Positions 8,903 to 18,625 of a stretch of 64,000 nucleotides of DNA are shown here, piece after piece. The stretch's first letter is position 1; each line of letters opens with the position of its first letter. Source of the stretch: Chloroflexota bacterium (GTDB lineage Bacteria; Chloroflexota; UBA11872; UBA12225; JAJDUF01). The translations under genes and the position numbers were made by a program. The notes under the pieces are model-generated. The model did no database searches and was not told the origin of the DNA. It saw only the letters and a program-made list of their open reading frames with translations. The stretch is taken from assembly GCA_022826725.1 (NCBI GenBank), contig JAJDUF010000004.1, positions 186,001-250,000 of the forward strand. The letters are read 5' to 3'.

Positions 8903-10045
8903 ATGGCCGGACAACGCCAATCGAGACGCGCAGAATGCGCGAGGGGTCGCGGCCCCGGGCGGCTGCGGACGTTCCTCTCATTCCTGCCGGCTGCAACAGC
9001 CATCATCTTTGCAGCCGTCCTCTTGGCCGCCTGCGCCGACGATGCCGCCCCGACCAGTCAACCCGCGCCGGCGCCGGCCACCACTCCCGCCACGACGCCC
9101 GCAGCAACAGAGGTGGTGGCTGACGCGCCCGACTCGGTGACAGCGGCACAGGCCTTCCTCGGTACACTCACCGCCGAGCAGCGCGCCGTGGCCCTGCTGG
9201 CGCTCGATGATCCGGCGCGGCCCAATTGGTCGAACCTGCCGGCCGGTGCCTTGCGGCGCAACGGTGTACGGATTGGCGACTTGAACGACGCCCAAGCCGC
9301 GGCCATGCATCAATTCCTGTCAATGGCCCTGAGCGCCGACGGCTACGCCACCATCGTCGGCATAGTCGGCGCGGAAGGCGCGCTGGCCCAGACGCCGGGC
9401 GCGGCCCGCCGTCAGTGGAGCGCCGACAACTATTGGCTCGCCTTCTTCGGAGAGCCGTCGGCGGGCAGCAAATGGGGCTGGCAGTTCGGCGGTCATCACC
9501 TCGCCGTGAACGTCACGGTCGTGGCCGGCCGCAGCTATCTCTCCCCCACGTTTCTCGGTATCGAACCGGCCTCCTTCACGTCCGGCGGCGCCACCGTCGC
9601 ACCCCTCGACGCCCACCTCCAAGCCGGCCTCGCCCTCATCAATGCCCTCGATGACCAGGCCCGCACAGCGGCAACGATCAGCAATCGCCCGCGTGAATTG
9701 CGGGCCGGCGCCGGCAAAGACGGCACGATCCCACCCCTCGAAGGCGCCAAAGTAGCCGATTGGAGCGCGGCGCAGCAGCAATTACTGCTCGACACGATCA
9801 TGCTTTGGGTCAGCCTGCTCGACGCACCGAGCAGCGAGGCCCGCATGACCGAAATCCGCGCCGACCTCGCCAGCACGTATTTCGCCTGGCATGGTCCCGT
9901 TGATGGCCGCGGCTCGATTTATTATCGTATCCAGGGACCTGACCTGATTCTCGAGTTCGGCATCCAGGGCAACCTGGGCAGCGACGCCGGCCACTATCAT
10001 TCCATCTACCGCAATCCCACCAACGAATACGGGACAGGGGTGTAG
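8903..10045 (+). CDS. DUF3500-domain lipoprotein
   Basis: 380 residues. An Arg-rich N-terminus, a hydrophobic stretch and the lipobox LLAAC near residue 45 predict a lipoprotein, followed by a Pro/Ala/Thr-rich linker. The body matches the DUF3500 family: LTAEQRAVALLALDD, WLAFFGEP, and FGGHHLAVN, whose histidines are characteristic. The function of the family is not established. The ATG is three bases after the previous stop and GGAG abuts it directly, so the start or the coupling mode is uncertain. Next to the PHP-like gene it is the only obviously exported protein of this cluster. Confidence 0.82.
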   Translation: MAGQRQSRRAECARGRGPGRLRTFLSFLPAATAIIFAAVLLAACADDAAPTSQPAPAPATTPATTPAATEVVADAPDSVTAAQAFLGTLTAEQRAVALLALDDPARPNWSNLPAGALRRNGVRIGDLNDAQAAAMHQFLSMALSADGYATIVGIVGAEGALAQTPGAARRQWSADNYWLAFFGEPSAGSKWGWQFGGHHLAVNVTVVAGRSYLSPTFLGIEPASFTSGGATVAPLDAHLQAGLALINALDDQARTAATISNRPRELRAGAGKDGTIPPLEGAKVADWSAAQQQLLLDTIMLWVSLLDAPSSEARMTEIRADLASTYFAWHGPVDGRGSIYYRIQGPDLILEFGIQGNLGSDAGHYHSIYRNPTNEYGTGV

Positions 10046-10047
10046 GT

Positions 10048-11199
10048 ATGTCTACAGGTGACTACGATCTGCTCATCCGCGCCGGGCGCCTCTTCTGCGC
10101 CGCCACGGGCCTGGACGGACCGGGTGCGGTGGCGGTCCGCGGCGACCGGATCATGGCCGCCGGCCCCGACGTTGCCGGCACGGCGCGAGAAACCATCGAC
10201 TTCCCGGAGGACCTGCTGCTGCCGGGGCTGGTTGACCTCCACTCCCACCCGGGACCCGCCGACTGGAAGTACGGCATTGACGCCGACCACAACATGCTCG
10301 CGCGCGGCTCCACCACTGTCCTCTCGCAGGGCGATGCCGGCGCCGTCACGTGGCCGCAGTATGAGACGGAGATCATCGTGCCGGCGCAAACGCGCATCCG
10401 GCTGGCGATCAACCTCGCGCGCCTTGGCGAGTCCCGACCCGGCCCGTGCTTTCAGCGCGACGACGACGTGGACGTGGACGCCTGCGTAGCGGCGATAGAG
10501 ACCGGCGACGAGGCGATCTGGGGCATCTCCGTCAACCTCAGCACAGCCGGCTGCGTCGGCCTCGACCCGCGCGATGTGCTCCGCGCTGCGATCACGGCCG
10601 CCGAGCGCACCAACCGCCCCTTGCTCTACGGCCTGCGCCGCGAGACAACCGACTGGCCGCACTGGCCGCTGGCCGACCAACTAGAGCAACTGCGCCCCGG
10701 CGACGTGGTAACCTACTGCTTCCACCCTGGCATTGAAGGCGGCGCCGGCTGCATCGTGCGAAACGGCCGCGTGCTCCCTGAAGTCCGGGCAGCCCGCGAG
10801 CGCGGCATCCTGTTCGACGTGGGACACGGTATGGCCTCGCTCGACTTCGACACCGCCGAGGCCGCCCTGGCCGACGGCTTCCCGCCCGACACGATCTCCA
10901 CCGATGTCTACCAGCGCCATCTCGGCGCCGTGCCCCAGCACGACCTGCCGCGGACGATCTCCAAGCTGATCGCCGCCGGCATGTCCGAGACCGCCGCGTT
11001 CGAGGCAGCCACCGCGCGTCCCGCCGCCGTGCTCCGCCTCGCCGACGAAATCGGTACGCTGGTGCCCGGCGCCTGTGCCGACATCGCCGTCCTCCGCTTC
11101 AACGACACCGCGCTCCCCCTCGCCGATGTCGGCGGCGCCACCCGCCCCGGCGGCTGCTGGGAACCAATCCTCACCGTCCGCGCTGGCCAACTCGTCTAG
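10048..11199 (+). CDS. Amidohydrolase/deacetylase-family metallohydrolase
   Basis: 383 residues, an amidohydrolase-superfamily TIM barrel. The metal motif is DLHSHPGP, further ligands fit FHPGIEGGAG and FDVGHGMAS, and STDVYQRHLG carries the catalytic Asp region. The layout resembles the EF_0837-type deacetylase branch related to dihydroorotase, whose members deacylate small amides. The C-terminal small beta domain (LVPGACADIAVL) is present. The start follows the lipoprotein stop by two bases, so translation is probably coupled. It could remove an acetyl or acyl group from the sugar handled by this locus; the substrate is inferred only. Confidence 0.85.
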   Translation: MSTGDYDLLIRAGRLFCAATGLDGPGAVAVRGDRIMAAGPDVAGTARETIDFPEDLLLPGLVDLHSHPGPADWKYGIDADHNMLARGSTTVLSQGDAGAVTWPQYETEIIVPAQTRIRLAINLARLGESRPGPCFQRDDDVDVDACVAAIETGDEAIWGISVNLSTAGCVGLDPRDVLRAAITAAERTNRPLLYGLRRETTDWPHWPLADQLEQLRPGDVVTYCFHPGIEGGAGCIVRNGRVLPEVRAARERGILFDVGHGMASLDFDTAEAALADGFPPDTISTDVYQRHLGAVPQHDLPRTISKLIAAGMSETAAFEAATARPAAVLRLADEIGTLVPGACADIAVLRFNDTALPLADVGGATRPGGCWEPILTVRAGQLV

Positions 11200-11297
11200 C
11201 GACACTAGACCCGAGCTCCCTCTCCACCTCCGAGCGAATGCTATCCTGATGCCCGCAGCCGCCACGTGCGCGGCCACGTCTCACGCAGGGAGGAACC

Positions 11298-12461
11298 ATG
11301 AAGAGCTATCGTGTAGCGATGCTGGGCTGTCGGTCGCGCGGCACGTCGGCGGCGCGCGCCTACCACGCCCACCCCCGGATCCAAGTCGTCGGCCTCTGCG
11401 ACCTCGTCCAAGAGCGGCTCGACACGCTCGGTGACGAGTTGGGCGTCTCGACGCGGTTCGCCGATCTCGACGAGATGATCCGGCAAACGCAGCCGGACCT
11501 CGTCGCCATTCCCACCGGCACCGAGTTCCACTATCCGCTCGCCATGCGCGTGCTCGAGCACGGCGTCAATATCGAGGTCGAAAAACCGATGTGTACCGAC
11601 CTCGCCGAGGCCGACGAGGTGCTCGCCAAGGCCCAGGCGCAAGGTGTTCGCGTCGCCGTCCACCACCAGGGGCGCGTCGGCGGCTCAATGCGGACGATGG
11701 CGCGGGCCTACGCCGAGGGGCGTATCGGCAAGCTGCGCTATATCTACGCCAGTGACAAGGGCTACTACGGCGGCTACGGCCTGATGAACATCGGCGTCCA
11801 CCTGCTCAACTACGTCATCAAGTTCGCCGGGCACTGCCGCAGCCTGACCGCCACGGCCCTCACCGCCGGCCACCTCATCACGCCCGAGGACGTGATCCCC
11901 TCGGCGAACGGGATGGGCACCATCGCCGGCGAGAACATCACCGCCACACTCCAGCACGACGACAACGTGACGACCAACCTGCTCCTGCACCGGTTCCCGG
12001 TCGTGGACTCGACGGCCTCCGGCATCCAGCTCTTCGGTACCGAGGGCCGGATGATCTGGCGCAGCCCCGGGATTTGGTGGCTCCCCACGCCGCATTTCCT
12101 CCCCGACGAGGAGCATGGCAACTGGCAGGCGCTCGAAGAAGAAGCGCCCGACCACTACGACCCCAACGGACCGGCCAACCTGGACGACTACTGGTTTGCC
12201 GAGGAGTGGGTGCGGGCGCTGGACGAGGGCCGCGATCACGAAGCCAGTGGGATCGAAGGCCGGCACGTCATGGAGATCATGATGGGTGTGTTCGAGTCCG
12301 CCGCCTACGGCACGCGCATCCACCTACCGCAGACCCAGCGCGACCATCCGCTCGTCCGCTGGCGGCGCGAGCACGGCCTGGGCGACCCCGCCCCCATGCC
12401 CCGCCCCTACTACGACTGGCTCGCCGCCGAAGACCACCGCCTCGGCCGCACAACGTCCTGA
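11298..12461 (+). CDS. Gfo/Idh/MocA family oxidoreductase
   Basis: 387 residues. The Rossmann loop is VAMLGCRSRGTSAAR and the lysine motif is EVEKPMCTDLAEADE. The C-terminal substrate domain is longer than in the other copies and ends in a Trp/Pro-rich tail. The ATG follows GGGAGGAACC, a strong ribosome binding site. It is about 100 bp beyond the amidohydrolase on the same strand and converges on the enolase-superfamily gene, with a hairpin repeat between the two stops. It probably belongs to the same catabolic set as the preceding genes. Confidence 0.9.
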   Translation: MKSYRVAMLGCRSRGTSAARAYHAHPRIQVVGLCDLVQERLDTLGDELGVSTRFADLDEMIRQTQPDLVAIPTGTEFHYPLAMRVLEHGVNIEVEKPMCTDLAEADEVLAKAQAQGVRVAVHHQGRVGGSMRTMARAYAEGRIGKLRYIYASDKGYYGGYGLMNIGVHLLNYVIKFAGHCRSLTATALTAGHLITPEDVIPSANGMGTIAGENITATLQHDDNVTTNLLLHRFPVVDSTASGIQLFGTEGRMIWRSPGIWWLPTPHFLPDEEHGNWQALEEEAPDHYDPNGPANLDDYWFAEEWVRALDEGRDHEASGIEGRHVMEIMMGVFESAAYGTRIHLPQTQRDHPLVRWRREHGLGDPAPMPRPYYDWLAAEDHRLGRTTS

Positions 12462-12488
12462 TCTTGGCGTTTGGCCTCCGTCGCGCAG

Positions 12489-12526
12489 ACTCCCCCTTCC
12501 CTGGAGGGAAGGGGCCGGGGGTTAGG
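12489..12526. repeat. Intergenic hairpin repeat between convergent genes
   Basis: CCCCCTTCCCTGGAGGGAAGGGGCCGGGGG, a member of the CCCCTCTCC family. It overlaps the stop codon of the reverse-strand gene and is well placed to act as a terminator in both directions. Confidence 0.65.
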
Positions 12527-13673
12527 TCCACGCCTGCCGGAACTGTGCCGCCGTCGGCAAGCTCGTCCCCGAGACGTAGGGATACCGCTTGATCAGCGCC
12601 GCACTCAGCTCCACGCCCAGCCCCGGCGCCGTCGGTGGTAGTTGACGGCCGCCCTCCATTCGCCGCGGCTCAACCAGCACCTCGTCCCGCAGCGGATCGA
12701 GCAGCTCTGGGAACTCGGCAATCGTACACGTCGGATTGGCCAGGCAGGCGTGGAAGTTGGCCGCCAGCGACACGCCCGTCGCAAAGCCGTGCGCCGCCAC
12801 CGGCACCCGCCGACGCTCGCAGCGCCGCGCCACTTCCAGGAACGGCATGATCCCGCCCAGCCACGCCGTATCCGGCTGGGCGATGTCCAGCGCCCCGGCA
12901 TCCAGCGCCCGCTCGAACTCGGCCACGTTCGTAAACCGCTCGCCCATCGCTACCGGCACGCTCGTCGCCGCGCGGATGGCGCGATAGCCGGCCAGGTCCT
13001 CGAAGTAGGTCGGCTCCTCGAAAAACAGCGGATCGAACGGCTCCAGCGCCTGCAACATCCGCGCCGCATAGTCCGCCGACCAGGCGTGCTCCAGCAGCGG
13101 CGTGCGCCCGGCGTCGAACGCCACGTCCATGCGCCCGTCGAGCATCGTATGCACCGCCTCCGCGCGCGCCACGTCCTCCGCAAATGTCCCGAACCCCAGC
13201 CGCACCTTGATCGCGTCGTACCCCAGGTCCAGGCACCGCTCTATCTCGTCATGCACCGCGGGCAGCGGCCAGTAGCCGGGGCACGTGCTCGCGTACAGCC
13301 GCACCGATGGCTGCGCCAGCCCCCCCAGTAGCTCGTAGACCGGCACGCCGAGATGCTTGCCCTTCAAGTCCCAGAGCGCCATCTCGATCCCGCTGATGAC
13401 CCCCATGCCGATCCCGTTCTGCGTCCAATGCGTCGCGTCCACCAGCTTGCGCCACAGCCGCTGGATCGCCAGCGCCTCCTCGCCGATGATCGTCGGCGCC
13501 AGCACGTCAATGATCGCTTTCGCCACCAGCGGCGCCTTCACCCCGGCATAGGTCTCGCCAATCCCGACCGCGCCGCTATCGGTCGTAATCCGCACAAAGC
13601 TCGCGCTCCGCAGATAGTCCGCATGGCGATACGGCGCGCTCAACAGGATGCACTCGACACTCGCAATCTTCAT
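12522..13673 (-). CDS. Mandelate racemase/muconate lactonizing enzyme (enolase superfamily) protein
   Basis: 383 residues. Metal ligands fit D187 (VAFDAG), E219/E220 (FFEEP) and E245 (MGER). Candidate acid/base residues are K156 in IKVRLG, D268 in QPDTAW and H295 in AAHGFATG. The arrangement suits a sugar-acid dehydratase or racemase. I chose the ATG at 13673, about ten bases after GAGGT, over the GTG at 13733 in the track, because the family starts with a short MKI strand. It is a lone reverse-strand gene converging on the Gfo/Idh gene, and dehydration of an oxidised sugar would fit the neighbourhood. Confidence 0.9.
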   Translation of the reverse strand: MKIASVECILLSAPYRHADYLRSASFVRITTDSGAVGIGETYAGVKAPLVAKAIIDVLAPTIIGEEALAIQRLWRKLVDATHWTQNGIGMGVISGIEMALWDLKGKHLGVPVYELLGGLAQPSVRLYASTCPGYWPLPAVHDEIERCLDLGYDAIKVRLGFGTFAEDVARAEAVHTMLDGRMDVAFDAGRTPLLEHAWSADYAARMLQALEPFDPLFFEEPTYFEDLAGYRAIRAATSVPVAMGERFTNVAEFERALDAGALDIAQPDTAWLGGIMPFLEVARRCERRRVPVAAHGFATGVSLAANFHACLANPTCTIAEFPELLDPLRDEVLVEPRRMEGGRQLPPTAPGLGVELSAALIKRYPYVSGTSLPTAAQFRQAWT

Positions 13674-13849
13674 CAATCCCGACACCTCATCATCCCCACC
13701 CCATCCTACCACGCCACCCCCACCTAACTTCACACCCGGCCCCTGCTCTCTATCCCGCCCCTTTTATCTATCAGAACAACCAGCGCAGACAGAAATATGG
13801 CTCTCGGCGAAATCGCAACAGAGTCTCCTCACGCCGTTACCGCGCCGCG

Positions 13850-13858
13850 TGATATACT
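13850..13858 (+). promoter_or_regulatory. Candidate extended -10 promoter for the AAA_13 gene
   Basis: The sequence reads TGATATACT, a TGn extended -10 element with a near-consensus TATACT hexamer. No convincing -35 box precedes it. It lies 62 bases upstream of the chosen start codon. Confidence 0.4.
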
Positions 13859-13919
13859 TACTGGTCGCAAGGCTCGTGCCAGGCGAAATGTGTTCCAGGG
13901 AGGCGGAGATGTCAACAGC

Positions 13920-16211
13920 ATGATAGACAAGATAAATCTGCTCAAGAACGTTGGAAAATTCGCATCAGTCAGTAGCGGTAACTCCCTCCCGCTTGAGCGG
14001 CTAACGTTAATCTACGCCGAGAACGGCAGGGGCAAAACTACTCTTGCTGCTATCCTGCGTTCGCTCGCTACGGGCGAGCCAACCCCCATCATAGAACGGA
14101 GGCGGTTTGGGGCACAGACTCCTCCACATGTTGTAATTCAACTCAGTAACGCCCGCAATCTGGTATTCCAGGCTGGTAAGTGGAACGCTCAGTTACCAGA
14201 CTTAGTTATATTCGATGATACGTTCGTAGACCGGAATGTCTGCTCTGGCCTAGCCGTAGACGTATCCCATAGGAAAAACCTGCACGAACTGGTGCTCGGT
14301 ATTCGTGGGGTTGAATTGAGCCAGAGACTTGGACTTCTCGTGGAGCGCATCCAAGAGCATAATAAATCCCTGAGATATAAGGGTGGTCTAATACCAGCCA
14401 CCGCGCGAGGCGGTTTAACCGTGGACAGCTTATGCGCCCTCCCCAATCGACCGCATATGGACGCTGAGATTCAAGAGAAAGAACGCATGCTTGCAGCGAT
14501 ACAAGAACAAGCAGCTGTCTTAACGAAGCCTCATTTCGATGGGATCAGTCTCCCCACTTTCGACGTTGCGACTATAGCAGGTATCCTCCAGAAGGGTTTG
14601 CCCGACCTTGATGCTGAGGCTGCCAACCGTGTCAGCAGGCACATAGCCGAATTAGGCAGGGGCGGGGAGAAATGGATTAGCGACGGAGTTGAGCTTCTGC
14701 CGCCGCCAGGCTCTGACGGCACTTGCCCCTTTTGTGCTCAGAATCTTGGTGGCTCTTCATTAATAACCCACTATCGCGCATACTTCAGTCAAGCCTATGA
14801 AAACTTGAAACGCAGGATCACTCGTCTTCTCTCTGAAGTCACTGCTATATGCGACGGCAGCACCCAAGCCAACTTCGAGCGTTCGGTAAGGGTCAGCGTT
14901 GAGCGGCGTTACTTTTGGTCCAAGTTCTGTGACATCTCTGAAATCGCTATTGATACGGCTTCTATAGTCTCCGACTGGATTGCTGCTGGACAAGCCATCA
15001 CAAACCTTCTCAACGCTAAACAAGCCGCTCCGTTGGAGCAAATTTTGCTTGATCGCAAAACTCGTAATGCTCTCGAAGTCTATGCAATGCATCGTAGGAG
15101 GGTATCTCTTATCAATGAAGAGATCATCGCTTCCAACCAGAAAATCCACCAAGTCAAGGAAAAAGTGAAAGCAGGTAATCTGGAGGTTATAGAGAATGAA
15201 CTCTCTTATCTGCGTGCTACAGAATCGCGTTTCTCGCCAGATATCGCGCCGCTTTGCGAAGGCTACCTAGCGGAGAAAAGTGCGAAGGCTGCCACTGAAG
15301 ATGAGCGTGACCAGGTAAAGATAGAATTAAGAAAGTACAGAAGAAGGGTATTTCCAAAATACCGGGACGGAGTCAACAAATACCTAGAGAAATTCAATAC
15401 CGGCTTTCGACTAGAAACTTTGACTTCCAGAGATAGCAGCGGTGGCCCCACCGGAAATTATGACCTGGAAATCAATAATGCACTCGTCCGTGTTGCGGGC
15501 GGCAGACCGCGTCCAGGAAAGCCCTCCTTTAGCAATACGTTGAGTGCTGGAGACCGCAGCACGATAGCTCTTGCTTTCTTCCTTGAGTCTCTCGATCAGC
15601 ATTATAGTATCGGTGATACGATTGTCGTGATTGATGACCCAATCTCAAGCCTGGATGAGCATCGTTCCTGGGCTACAGAGCGTGAAGTTCGGCGGCTCGT
15701 TGATAGCGCCGGGCAGGTAATCGTGCTCTCCCACAATAAGCAGTTCCTATGTCGTATGTGGGAAGCAGTTGACCGCGAGTCACGCGTAGCGTTGGAGATC
15801 GTTAGGGATAGTAACGGTTGAAGTCTGTGCAAGTGGAATGTGAATGATGATTTGATCACAGAGCATGATAGGCGTGATAAGCTCTTAAGAGACTATGTTT
15901 CCAGCGGCCTGCAGAATAAGAGGGAAGTGGCTCAGTCCATGCGACCTCACTTAGAGGGATTCCTGCGTGTTGCTTATCCAGAGCACTTCCCACCAGGAAC
16001 CCTGCTTGGAGCATTCCTCACGAAGTGTGAGCAACATCTCAACCAGAGGGATAAGATCCTTGAGAATCACAGAGTCCAGGATCTTGAAGAGATCAAGGAA
16101 TACGCTAACAGATTTCACCACGATACGAACCACGCATGGGAGAGTGAGGAGATCAACGACGGTGAACTCTTGGGATTTGTGAAACGCACCTTGCAATTTA
16201 CCAAACCGTGA
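13920..16211 (+). pseudogene. AAA_13 (RloC/PrrC-like) ATPase gene interrupted by one in-frame TGA
   Basis: Two track ORFs (ending 15821 and starting 15840) lie in the same frame, separated only by a TGA at 15819-15821. Joined, they give about 763 codons, a plausible full length for this family. Part one has Walker A YAENGRGKTT (residues 32-41), a CPFC pair (C269, C272) that could be a zinc hook, and the late motifs LSAGDRSTIALAFF, VVIDDPISSLDEH and VLSHNKQF. Part two begins ITEHDRRDKLLRDYV and ends EYANRFHHDTNHAWE, the usual family C-terminus. Such ATPases often act in phage defence. Codon use is AT-richer than the neighbours, suggesting transfer. The start ATG follows GGCGGAG. The TGA could be a nonsense mutation, a sequence error or read through. 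Confidence 0.8.
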
Positions 16212-16274
16212 TGTGTTTACCCACTGCCCACTCCCCTGCCGGGCAGGCCATCTCCTGCCGGCCGGATAGCGTCA

Positions 16275-17240
16275 TCAACTGACCACAGAGCCATCTGCAA
16301 GCGCACTATTGCCCGCCACCGCCCGCGCCGCCACGCTCCTCCCCGCCGAGTTCACCGGCCCCTCGGCGGCATCGGCCTCCTCGTCCAGCCCGGTAGGACA
16401 AGCGGTTGCCAGTACGCCCCGCGATACCTCGGCGACGAGCATTCCCTCGGTCGGCAGGCGCTCGGCAACTAGCTCGCCGTGCGGGTCGGTGACGAGCACC
16501 AGCCCTGGAAACCACGCCGGTCCACTCTTGCCCGCCTGGTTGGCGTAGAAGATGTACAGCCCGCTCTGCGCCGACCATTGCCGCATCAGCGTGACGTGCA
16601 GCGCCCGGTGGTGCTCGGCCTGCTTGGTCTGGTCCCCGTCCGACCCGACCAGCTCTGGCATCCCGCTCCCGGCCACGCAGAGCAGGAAGAACTCGGCGCC
16701 CGCCTCCGCCGCCAGCCGAAAGTAGTCGCCGCGCTGGAGGTCGGCACAGATACCGACGGCAAAGCGCCAGCCCTGCGAAGCGATCACCGGCAGCGTGTCT
16801 CCCGGCTGGAAGTACTCGCGCTCGCCGCCGGGCAGCCACATCTTGTCGTAGGTGGCGAGGTAGCCGTCCGGACCGACGATCAGCGCACTATTGAACCGCC
16901 GGTCGCCCCGCCGCTCGACCGTCCCCACGACGGCCGTCATCCCCAACTCCCGGCAGAGCGCCTCCAGCCGTGGCACGGCTAGCTCGGCGGCGGTGTCAAT
17001 GGCCGCCAGCACCGCGTCGTCGGGCAGCTCCGATTTGTTGACGGACCCGGTGATGCACTCTTCCGGGAACACCGCAAACGTCGCGCCGGCCCGGCTGGCA
17101 CGCCGCAGCCACGCCTCCACGCGGTCGAGGTTGACGGCCGGCTCCCCCATCGCGCTGTGCATCGTCACCGCCGCCACCCGCACCGTCTCCGCGTCCGCCG
17201 GTGGCCGTCGAGATGCAGCCGGCACTGCGGCCGTTCCCAT
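16275..17240 (-). CDS. Carbon-nitrogen hydrolase (nitrilase superfamily)
   Basis: 321 residues. The catalytic triad is clear: Glu in VFPEECITG, Lys in YDKMWLPGG and Cys in VGICADLQRGDYFR. Members hydrolyse nitriles, amides or carbamoyl groups in the cytoplasm. I chose the ATG at 17240 because the first 18 residues of the track ORF look like untranslated repeat sequence. A Ser/Ala-rich tail of about 40 residues extends past the conserved domain. It lies 46 bp downstream of the PhyH gene on the same strand, so they probably form an operon. The substrate is unknown. Confidence 0.88.
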   Translation of the reverse strand: MGTAAVPAASRRPPADAETVRVAAVTMHSAMGEPAVNLDRVEAWLRRASRAGATFAVFPEECITGSVNKSELPDDAVLAAIDTAAELAVPRLEALCRELGMTAVVGTVERRGDRRFNSALIVGPDGYLATYDKMWLPGGEREYFQPGDTLPVIASQGWRFAVGICADLQRGDYFRLAAEAGAEFFLLCVAGSGMPELVGSDGDQTKQAEHHRALHVTLMRQWSAQSGLYIFYANQAGKSGPAWFPGLVLVTDPHGELVAERLPTEGMLVAEVSRGVLATACPTGLDEEADAAEGPVNSAGRSVAARAVAGNSALADGSVVS

Positions 17241-17286
17241 GACGCTGATCCTGCCCCCCTGGCCACTACCCACCGGCCACTGACTA

Positions 17287-18054
17287 CTAACCACCGATCG
17301 GCAGGCGCGTATAGTGCGCGTGGTAGTCGGGGGGCTGGTCCATCATCGGGCAATCGGCGTGCTTGTAGCAGAGCGTTAGCGCCCGGCGCCGGTGCGGCGT
17401 GGGGTTGGGGCCGGAGCGGTGCAGCACATAGTTGTTCAGCAGGTAGGCTTCGCCCGGCTTGGCCGGGAGCGGGACTTCCTGCCCCACGCGCTTGTCCGCC
17501 TCCGCCTCCAGTTGACTACCGCCGTCTTGGACGCGATGCTGCAGCAAGCCGAGCTCTTGCGTGCCGGGCAGAATCTCCAGCGCGCCATTCTCCACCTGCG
17601 CCTCGTCCATCGCCGTCCAGATGGTCACGAACTGACCCGGCTCGGCGGGGTGTCCGGGGCCGGCATCCTGATGCCACTTCAGCGGCGAGCCGTCAAAGGC
17701 CGGTTTGAGTAAGGCAAACGCCCGCGAGATCGTCACCTCCGGCCCGAGCAACTGCTCGAGCAGCGACAGAAACGTCGGGTGGCAGAAATACTCCAGGAAC
17801 ACCGGGTCCCGATCGAGCTTGGTGAGCTTGCGGTAGTGCGGCGACGGCCCGATGTAGTCGTACCCCGCGGCCGCGCCCAGCTTCTCCCGCAGCGCCGGCT
17901 CGATCTGGTACTGGATTTGCTCGCTGTACTTCGATCCCAGCGTCAGATCGTCCAAGTGCTGCCGTAGCGCTGCCACTTGCTCATCCGACGCCACTTGGCC
18001 CAACGGCAGGTACCCATCCGCCTCGAACCGCTGCACCTGCGCTTCCGTCAACAT
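17287..18054 (-). CDS. Phytanoyl-CoA dioxygenase (PhyH) family protein
   Basis: 255 residues, an Fe(II)/2-oxoglutarate-dependent oxygenase. The iron ligands are the HxD pair in KWHQDAG and the distal His in LHRSGPNPTPH, where the following RRR supplies the 2-oxoglutarate-binding arginine. It hydroxylates a small molecule that cannot be named from sequence. I prefer the ATG at 18054, five bases after GGGAGG, over the GTG one codon earlier. It precedes the nitrilase gene in an apparent operon. Confidence 0.9.
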   Translation of the reverse strand: MLTEAQVQRFEADGYLPLGQVASDEQVAALRQHLDDLTLGSKYSEQIQYQIEPALREKLGAAAGYDYIGPSPHYRKLTKLDRDPVFLEYFCHPTFLSLLEQLLGPEVTISRAFALLKPAFDGSPLKWHQDAGPGHPAEPGQFVTIWTAMDEAQVENGALEILPGTQELGLLQHRVQDGGSQLEAEADKRVGQEVPLPAKPGEAYLLNNYVLHRSGPNPTPHRRRALTLCYKHADCPMMDQPPDYHAHYTRLPIGG

Positions 18055-18151
18055 CACACCCTCCCGTCATATCCCACGACCGGGCTGGGAATCACCCACT
18101 CGCCGCTGTTGTGTCCGCCCGGTAGGGACACGGCAGCATCTCTCCGTGGAG

Positions 18152-18604
18152 CTAGCCCGAGACTCCCCGCAGTGGCGCGGCCTCCTGCACTCCGACCACC
18201 AGCTCGCGGCCCAAGACACGGAGCGCGCTATTGATCCGGCTGGTGTCGGTGCCGTGCCGGGGATCGAGCAGGCGACCCACCGCTTGCTCGTCTGTACCAA
18301 GCTGTTGGGCGAATGCAACGCGCGTCAGACCACGCTCACGGAAAACCAGGGCCAGGGCGGCCTTCGCTGCCATGTCAGGAGGCACCACGACGTAGTGCTC
18401 ACCGGCTTGCCGCGCGCTCGGGACCGGGATCGGCTCCCCATCGTCAATCCGTCCCGCAATCGCTTCTTCCAGCGCGTCCTGGGCTTCGGCGAGCGCTTCC
18501 GCCTCATCCACGCCGGAAGTAAGGCACTCCGGCAAGTCGCGGAACGAGACGACGATCTCGTCCTCCCCAGTGCGTTGCAAGAGCGCCGGATAGAGAAACC
18601 GCAT
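18152..18604 (-). CDS. hicB: HicB-like antitoxin with C-terminal helix-turn-helix
   Basis: 150 residues. The N-terminal half is the HicB RNase H-like fold (FRDLPECLTSGVDEAEAL). The C-terminal part (RVAFAQQLGTDEQAVGRLL) is a helix-turn-helix, so the protein should neutralise its toxin and repress the promoter. A GAGG lies five bases before the ATG. It follows the hicA-like gene by 21 bp in the usual toxin-first order. The pair sits beside other mobile and defence material. Confidence 0.85.
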   Translation of the reverse strand: MRFLYPALLQRTGEDEIVVSFRDLPECLTSGVDEAEALAEAQDALEEAIAGRIDDGEPIPVPSARQAGEHYVVVPPDMAAKAALALVFRERGLTRVAFAQQLGTDEQAVGRLLDPRHGTDTSRINSALRVLGRELVVGVQEAAPLRGVSG

Positions 18605-18625
18605 AGCTTCCTCACACGAAGATCA

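Noticed and set aside
13920-16211. Selenocysteine at the TGA of the AAA_13 gene
   Set aside because: No cysteine is expected there, no loop with an early G lies 16-37 bases downstream in a compact stem, and a simple Ser-to-stop change explains it.
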